Positions 59,494 to 64,000 of a stretch of 64,000 nt of DNA are shown one piece after another. The stretch is from contig NZ_JACHMZ010000001.1 in assembly GCF_014205165.1 (NCBI RefSeq), positions 6,802,501 to 6,866,500 of the forward strand, given 5' to 3'. The position numbers were made by a program, and so were the translations under genes. The stretch's first letter is position 1; each line of letters begins with the position of its first letter. The notes under the pieces are model-generated. The model was not told the origin of the DNA, made no database searches, and was given only the letters and a program-made list of their open reading frames with translations. This DNA comes from Micromonospora carbonacea. Its GTDB lineage: Bacteria > Actinomycetota > Actinomycetes > Mycobacteriales > Micromonosporaceae.

Positions 59494-59969
59494 GCCGCCG
59501 CCGTCGCCCCGCAGCCGAGCGCGGCTCGGTCGCCATCGAGGTGGCCGTCCTCGCCCCGGCGTTCATCGGGCTGATGGTGCTGGCCGGCGTCGCCGGGCGT
59601 ACCGCGATCGCGCAGGAGGCGGTCCAGTCGGCCGCGCACGACGCCGCCCGCGCCGCGTCCATCTCCCGGGACGCCGAGACAGCCCGCGAGCAGGCCCTGA
59701 CCGCCGCGCAGAGCCAACTCGACTGGCAGCGGGCCAACTGCGCCGGCCAGCCCTCGCTCACCCTGCGCGGCTCGGTGGGCGGCTCGCCGACCAGCTTCGC
59801 CGAGGCGTTCGACAGCGGCCCCGGCACGACGGCCGCCGTGACGGTGCAGGTCACCTGCACCGTCTCCTTCACCGACATCGACCTGGCGCTGCTGCCCGAC
59901 ATGGCGGCCAGCCGGACGATCTCGGCCAGCTTCACCTCCCCGCTGGACCGCTACCGGAGCCGGTCGTGA
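59490..59969 (+). CDS. TadE/TadF-like pseudopilin
   Basis: 159 residues from ATG 59490 (ATGA overlap). AERGSVAIEVAVLAPAFIGL has the Gly..Glu start of a pseudopilin helix. The rest is a short soluble domain with a Cys pair (NCAGQ and VTCTV). Second of three TadE/G-type genes. Confidence 0.8.
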   Translation: MSRRRRPAAERGSVAIEVAVLAPAFIGLMVLAGVAGRTAIAQEAVQSAAHDAARAASISRDAETAREQALTAAQSQLDWQRANCAGQPSLTLRGSVGGSPTSFAEAFDSGPGTTAAVTVQVTCTVSFTDIDLALLPDMAASRTISASFTSPLDRYRSRS

Positions 59970-60481
59970 CCGCCCGCGTCCCCGGTGCGGCCGCGCACCC
60001 CGCCCCAGCCGAAGACCGGGGCGAGGGTGCGGGCTCCACCCGCGCCGCCGGGGCGGGGCGTCGGTGGCGCGGCGACGACGGCCGGGTCAGCCTGTTCCTG
60101 GCGGCGGCGATGATCGGCGTCCTCGCGATCATCGGCCTGGCCTTCGACGGCGCCGGGCAGTTGCGCTCCCGGCAACTGGCCGACAACCTGGCCGCCGAGG
60201 CGGCCCGCACCGGCGGCCAGTCCATCGACCGGGCGAAGGCCATCCAGGGCGGCCGCAAGGAGATCGACGAGGCGGCGGCCAGGGCGGCGGTGACGAGTTA
60301 CCTCGCCGCGGCCGGCGCCACCGACCACAGCGTCGAGTTCCCCGTCGTCGACGGGGAGAAGCTCATCCGCGTACAGGTCACCGTCACCTACGACCGCTAC
60401 CTGCTCGGCTTCTTCGGCTTCGGCGCGGACGTCACCGTCTCCGGCGAGGCCACCGCACGCGCCCTCACCGAGGGCCCCTAG
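59966..60481 (+). CDS. TadG-like pilus assembly protein
   Basis: 171 residues. DDGRVSLFLAAAMIGVLAII is the TadG/Flp-associated N-terminal helix, followed by ADNLAAEAARTGGQSIDRAK. GTG start overlaps the previous stop by 4 bases. Third pseudopilin-like gene; likely envelope-exposed. Confidence 0.75.
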   Translation: MTARVPGAAAHPAPAEDRGEGAGSTRAAGAGRRWRGDDGRVSLFLAAAMIGVLAIIGLAFDGAGQLRSRQLADNLAAEAARTGGQSIDRAKAIQGGRKEIDEAAARAAVTSYLAAAGATDHSVEFPVVDGEKLIRVQVTVTYDRYLLGFFGFGADVTVSGEATARALTEGP

Positions 60482-60497
60482 GAAGGGAAGGCACGCC

Positions 60498-61697
60498 ATG
60501 GCCGCACCGGGTCGCTCCGCCGCACGGCGGGTCGGGCAGGTACTCACCGGGTTCGGCGCGCTGGTCGTGCTGATCGCCGTGCTGGTCGGGGGGCCGGTGG
60601 CGCTGATCGCGTTCGCCGGGAACCCGCTGCCCGATCACCTGCCCACCCTCGCCGAGGTCGGCACCACGCTGACCAGCCGCGACGACGGCCAGCTCTTCCT
60701 GCGGGCGCTGGCCCTGGTCGGCTGGTTCGGCTGGATCACCTTCGCCTTCTCCGTGCTCGTGGAGCTGGGCGCGCAGACGCTGCGCCGGCCGGCGCCCCGG
60801 CTGCCCGGCATGAGCCGGCAGCAGCGCGCCGCAGCGGCGTTGGTCGGTTCGGTGGCCCTGATCATCGCGGCGAGCCCGGCCGCCGCCAGCGCGGCCACCG
60901 TGCTGTCCGGCCCGTACCCCGCCGCCGCACCCGCCGCCGTCGTCGCCGGGGCGCCGGCGGCCCGCCCGGTCGCCGCGCTGCCGGTGGTCGACGCGCGGGC
61001 CGCGACGCCGCCGGCCGCCGCGGCGGCCGGGCTCCGGCAGGAGGCGGAGCCGGCGGTGTACCGGGTGGCGAAGGGCGACTACCTGGGCGAGGTCGCCGAG
61101 CGCTACCTCGACGACTTCGACCGCTACCGGGACGTGGCGAAGCTCAACCGGCTGGGCGACCCGGACCGCATCCGCCCCGGGCAGCTGATCACGCTGCCCG
61201 ACGGCGTCCACGACGCCGGGGCCCGCCGGCACGCCACCGGGAAGCTGGTGGTCCGGCCCACGACGCCCACCCCCGGCGGTACGGCCACCCCCCGGCCGCC
61301 GTCGGCCCCCGGCACCCCGCCCGCCGCCGACGCGCCGGGTGCGGCGCAGCCCTCGCCCATCCCGCCCTCGCCCACCTCGCCACGGGCCACCCGCCCCGCC
61401 CCCGGCCCCTCCACCGCCCAGCCGCCCGCCGGTTCGTCGTCGGACGGCTCGTCACACGGCACCCAGCAGGTCGCCCAGCCGCCCTCCGGCCCCCAGCCGG
61501 CGATGGCCGCCGGAGCGTCCCGGGCGGGCGCGGGCGACCAGGTGAACCGGCCGCTCGCCGTCTCGGCGGTGCTCGCCGTCGCCAGCATCGTCGGGGCGCA
61601 GATCGGGGCGGTTCTCGGGCTGCGCCGCCGGCCGGCGGTCGTCCGGGCCACCAACAGCGCGCGGGCCCTCGTCACCGGACGGCACCGCCGGGACTGA
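60498..61697 (+). CDS. Membrane protein with LysM domain, end of the tad operon
   Basis: 399 residues, GGAAGGG upstream of ATG 60498. Two N-terminal membrane segments (VLTGFGALVVLIAVLVGGPV; ALALVGWFGWITFAFSVLVE), a third (ALVGSVALIIAASPAAAS), a LysM domain (VYRVAKGDYLGEVAERYLDD ... RIRPGQLITLP), a long Pro/Thr/Ser linker and a final membrane segment (VSAVLAVASIVGAQIGAVLG). LysM binds peptidoglycan. In other actinobacteria longer homologues carry an extra regulator domain, absent here. Confidence 0.8.
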   Translation: MAAPGRSAARRVGQVLTGFGALVVLIAVLVGGPVALIAFAGNPLPDHLPTLAEVGTTLTSRDDGQLFLRALALVGWFGWITFAFSVLVELGAQTLRRPAPRLPGMSRQQRAAAALVGSVALIIAASPAAASAATVLSGPYPAAAPAAVVAGAPAARPVAALPVVDARAATPPAAAAAGLRQEAEPAVYRVAKGDYLGEVAERYLDDFDRYRDVAKLNRLGDPDRIRPGQLITLPDGVHDAGARRHATGKLVVRPTTPTPGGTATPRPPSAPGTPPAADAPGAAQPSPIPPSPTSPRATRPAPGPSTAQPPAGSSSDGSSHGTQQVAQPPSGPQPAMAAGASRAGAGDQVNRPLAVSAVLAVASIVGAQIGAVLGLRRRPAVVRATNSARALVTGRHRRD

Positions 61698-61780
61698 CCC
61701 CAGCCGGCGCGGACCGGGCGGGCCGGCGCGGACCGGGCGGACCGAGCCGGGCGGAGCCAGGCGGGATCCTTGATCGACTT

Positions 61781-61840
61781 CATGTCGCCGACATGGGGGT
61801 ATCCGGCGCGAGGGAAACCGCCATGTCGCCGACATGGCGG
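61781..61840. repeat. Two copies of a CATGTCGCCGACATG palindrome
   Basis: CATGTCGCCGACATG occurs at 61781-61795 and 61822-61836, the second within a longer perfect stem (61818-61840). They lie 3' of the LysM gene, before a GC-rich low-complexity run (61856-61930) and the 3' end of the Rieske gene. Probably a dispersed extragenic palindrome acting as terminator. Confidence 0.7.
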
Positions 61841-61935
61841 CGGTCCCGCCGGGCGCGGCGCGGCCCGCAGCGCGGCCCGGAGCCCGGCGCGGCGCGGCCC
61901 AAGGCGCGGCGCGGCGCGGGCCACCGAACCCGGGC

Positions 61936-62787
61936 TCAGGGCAGCCGGGCCTCCAGGACCCCGTCGACCACCCGGGTCGGCAGGATCTGCTGGTCGTTAC
62001 CGGACGGCCCGTGCATGACCTCGCCCCCGTTGAGCCGGAACGCGCTCCCGTGCCACGGGCAGACGACGCAGGCGTGCCCGTCGATCTCGGTGACGTCGCC
62101 CTCGCCGAGCGGGCCGCTCTGGTGCGGGCAGCGCTCCAGCATCACCGTGACCTCGTCGCCGTGCCGGTAGAGGATCACCGAGACGTCGTCGACCTCGCGG
62201 GTGACCAGCTTCCGTTGCGGCAGGTTGGCCATGTCCGCCAGCGGGTGCCAGCCCTCGCCGATCCGGTGCAGCTCGGAGATGCTCTGGTTGACCTGCGCCC
62301 CCTGCTTGTACGCGAGGTGCCCGCCGAGGTACGCCCCCGCGCTCGCCGCGCCCAGCCCGAGGTACGCCAGCGCCCGCCCCGTGCCGTGCCGCCCGCGCAG
62401 CCGGGCCGCCAGCGAACCCGCGTACAGGGTCAGGCCGACGGCGTTGGCGGCGGCGTGCACCAGTCCGACGCGGCGCTGCTCCCGGGAGAGGGCCGCCCAG
62501 TCGTTGAGGCCGGCGATCGCCGCGGGGAGGGCGCTGACGGTGCCCAGCCCGACCAGGGCGGTGGCCGCCCGGCGCTGGCCGGGCATCAGGTCGAGCACGG
62601 CCGCGCTGATCCAGGAGCCGACCGGCACCTGCACCAGTGCCGGGTGCAGCGGATGACCGATGAAGACGCCGTGCAGCAGGTCACGGACCCGCTGCGGGCG
62701 CAGGGTGGCCTGGACGGCGCGTTGCAGCCGGTCACCGGTCCGGTCCAGCGTCGAGGCCTGTTCGAGTTTCGTCAAGAGTGCCCGCAT
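61936..62787 (-). CDS. Rieske [2Fe-2S] protein with DUF2231 membrane domain
   Basis: 283 residues from ATG 62787. The N-terminal half is a four-helix membrane domain (DUF2231: HGVFIGHPLHPALVQVPVGS and ALVGLGTVSALPAAIAGLND). The C-terminal half is a Rieske domain with the cluster ligands in CPHQSGPLGEG (C-x-H) and CVVCPWHGSAF (C-x-x-H). Probably a membrane-bound redox protein. The longer open frame upstream overlaps the next gene and is rejected. Confidence 0.85.
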   Translation of the reverse strand: MRALLTKLEQASTLDRTGDRLQRAVQATLRPQRVRDLLHGVFIGHPLHPALVQVPVGSWISAAVLDLMPGQRRAATALVGLGTVSALPAAIAGLNDWAALSREQRRVGLVHAAANAVGLTLYAGSLAARLRGRHGTGRALAYLGLGAASAGAYLGGHLAYKQGAQVNQSISELHRIGEGWHPLADMANLPQRKLVTREVDDVSVILYRHGDEVTVMLERCPHQSGPLGEGDVTEIDGHACVVCPWHGSAFRLNGGEVMHGPSGNDQQILPTRVVDGVLEARLP

Positions 62788-62882
62788 TCCGTCCGACTTC
62801 CCGGCAGAAGCGGTCGCAAACCGGGCAGTCGCGGCGGCTGTCCGGCGTACGCGGGTCCACGCGTACGCCGGACGGGGCCCGG

Positions 62883-63224
62883 CTACTGCCAGGGGCCGCT
62901 GCGGCAGATGAACTGGGTGGTCCCGCTGTACTGGGTGGCGCTGCCGTCGAAGTAGCTGTAGCTGGCCCGTACGGGGTGGCCGAGGTTGCTGGCCGGGCAG
63001 GTGGCGAAGAGGGTCGACCCGGCGGTCGTGAAGGTGCCGACGCTGCCGGAGTACCAGGTGACGGTCCACGTCGTCGTGCCGGTGCTGCTGGCGTCGCAGT
63101 AGAACTGCGACGCGCCGGACTCGCAGAAGGGCGCCGGGGCGGCGGCGAGCGCCGGGGTGGCGGCGGCGGCCAGACCCAGGGTGGCGAGGGCGGATGCGGC
63201 CAGGACCTTGACGGTGGTACGCAT
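62883..63224 (-). CDS. Small secreted protein
   Basis: 113 residues, GGGAGGAG before ATG 63224. Signal peptide MRTTVKVLAASALATLGLAA ends near ALAAAPA. The mature part (about 85 residues) has four Cys (FCESGASQFYCD, ATCPASNLG, FICRSG) and is beta-rich and Ser/Thr-rich. No family recognised. Confidence 0.7.
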   Translation of the reverse strand: MRTTVKVLAASALATLGLAAAATPALAAAPAPFCESGASQFYCDASSTGTTTWTVTWYSGSVGTFTTAGSTLFATCPASNLGHPVRASYSYFDGSATQYSGTTQFICRSGPWQ

Positions 63225-63297
63225 GGAACTCCTCCCGACGTAGCTAAGCGATGACTCAGGGCGACGTCAGCCTAGCCGCCGCATAGACGTACCTGAA

Positions 63298-63942
63298 TTA
63301 GCTGTTCGGTCGGTCAGCCGCCCGCCGCGCCCAGCGGTCGTGGTGCACCGCCTCGGCGAGGGGCCGGCCCCGCCGCCACCCGTGCCGCTCCAGGTCGGGC
63401 ACGGCCTCCAGATGCGTCACCGGCCCGACGCAGAGCCAGGCCACCGGCCGGATGCCGGCCGGCACGCCCAGCAGCTCGGCGAGGAACGGCTCCCGGTAGA
63501 AGGAGACCCACCCGACGCCCAGCCCCTCGGCGGTGGCGGCGAGCCAGAGGTTCTGGATGGCCAGGCAGACCGAGTAGAGGCCGGCATCGGCGATGGCGTG
63601 CCGACCGAGCACGGCCGGGCCGCCGCGCTGCGGGTCGTAGGTGACGACGACCGACAACGTCGACTCCAGCACCCCGTCGATCTTGATACGCGCGAACCGT
63701 TCGGCCGCCGCGCCGTCCAGGGTGGCGGCGAAGGCGGCCCGCTCGACCTGCACGTGCCGGTGGAACCGGCGGCGGACGGCGGGATCCCGGACCAGGACGA
63801 AGTCCCACGGCTGCGAGTAGCCGACGCTGGGCGCGGCGTGCGCGGCGACGAGGATCCGGTGCAGGGCGTCGGCCGGCACCGGCTCCCCGGTGAACTGGGC
63901 CCGGACGTCCCGGCGGCGGCGGATGGCGTCGTAGAGTTCCAC
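63298..63942 (-). CDS. bluB: BluB-like flavin-dependent enzyme (5,6-dimethylbenzimidazole synthase type)
   Basis: 214 residues, GTG start at 63942. The flavin/substrate signature RRRRDVRAQFTGEPVPADAL and AAHAAPSVGYSQPWDFVLVR, and the closing AIQNLWLAATAEGLGVGWVS with FYREPFLAELLGVPAGIRPV, match the BluB branch of the nitroreductase family. BluB uses reduced FMN and O2 to make the lower ligand of vitamin B12. A general nitroreductase is the alternative. The first 57 bases of the right edge hold no further gene. Confidence 0.75.
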   Translation of the reverse strand: MELYDAIRRRRDVRAQFTGEPVPADALHRILVAAHAAPSVGYSQPWDFVLVRDPAVRRRFHRHVQVERAAFAATLDGAAAERFARIKIDGVLESTLSVVVTYDPQRGGPAVLGRHAIADAGLYSVCLAIQNLWLAATAEGLGVGWVSFYREPFLAELLGVPAGIRPVAWLCVGPVTHLEAVPDLERHGWRRGRPLAEAVHHDRWARRAADRPNS

Positions 63943-64000
63943 AGGCAGGCTCCCGCTGCGCTCGGCCCACCTCGACGGGTGGGCGGTCGACGCGAGGCCG

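Overview
The window comes from a high-GC actinobacterium, most likely a member of the Micromonosporaceae. The evidence is the strong G/C bias at third codon positions, the frequent GTG starts with 4-base GTGA/ATGA stop-start overlaps, a Streptomyces/Micromonospora-type tad pilus locus, a DUF574-type methyltransferase, and short palindromic repeats of the kind scattered through such genomes. I assign no species.

Layout. (1) 1-4.2 kb: a tightly coupled biosynthetic operon holds an archaeal-type S-adenosylmethionine synthetase (5' end outside the window), a guanidinoacetate-methyltransferase-like enzyme, a PhyH dioxygenase, a 21-codon mini-ORF, a FkbM methyltransferase and an ATP-grasp ligase. 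All of its junctions overlap by 4 bases. (2) 4.2-7.5 kb: argS and gltX lie side by side on the minus strand. (3) 7.7-10.1 kb: an IS256-family element, a HIT hydrolase and an intact tRNA-Lys(TTT). (4) 10-31.4 kb: a mosaic mobile/defence island between the tRNA and an inverted 100-bp copy of its 5' half. It holds a tyrosine integrase and excisionase, a wrecked conjugation ATPase, an XRE/ImmA metalloprotease pair and an Eco29kI-like restriction-modification set with Vsr. Divergent from that set is a four-gene operon (unknown protein, ParB-like, SNF2 helicase, DUF3883-like). An IS3 element, a PIN/Mrr-like fusion and a frameshifted nuclease-like gene complete the island, whose 22-30 kb part is visibly less GC-rich than its flanks. 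(5) 31.4-34.5 kb: debris (radical-SAM remnant), an AraC regulator, and a shrunken inverted copy of part of a lasso-peptide locus.

(6) 34.9-42.9 kb: a secreted FN3/Ig-like protein gene, then a lasso-peptide cluster. One arm is HPr-kinase-like, nucleotidyltransferase-like and B2 protease genes on plus. The other is precursor, ABC ATPase, ABC permease and asparagine-synthetase-like cyclase on minus. The 51-residue precursor ends in a predicted core GGTLPIGDGVGGSGASI. The cluster's own B1 (leader-binding RRE) gene is destroyed, while the shrunken inverted copy 6 kb away keeps an intact B1 but broken cyclase and B2. The two halves therefore look complementary.

(7) 43-50 kb: accessory and housekeeping genes, including a GNAT acetyltransferase, HTH regulators, a Ser/Thr kinase, small secreted proteins and a DUF574 methyltransferase. 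(8) 50-61.7 kb: PAP2 phosphatase, prepilin peptidase, and a tad pilus operon (lipoprotein, secreted protein, CpaB, TadZ-like, TadA, TadB, TadC, Flp-like, three TadE/G pseudopilins, LysM protein). (9) 61.9-64 kb: Rieske/DUF2231 protein, small secreted protein and a BluB-like flavin enzyme.

Family assignments are from motif recognition by eye; no database search was possible.
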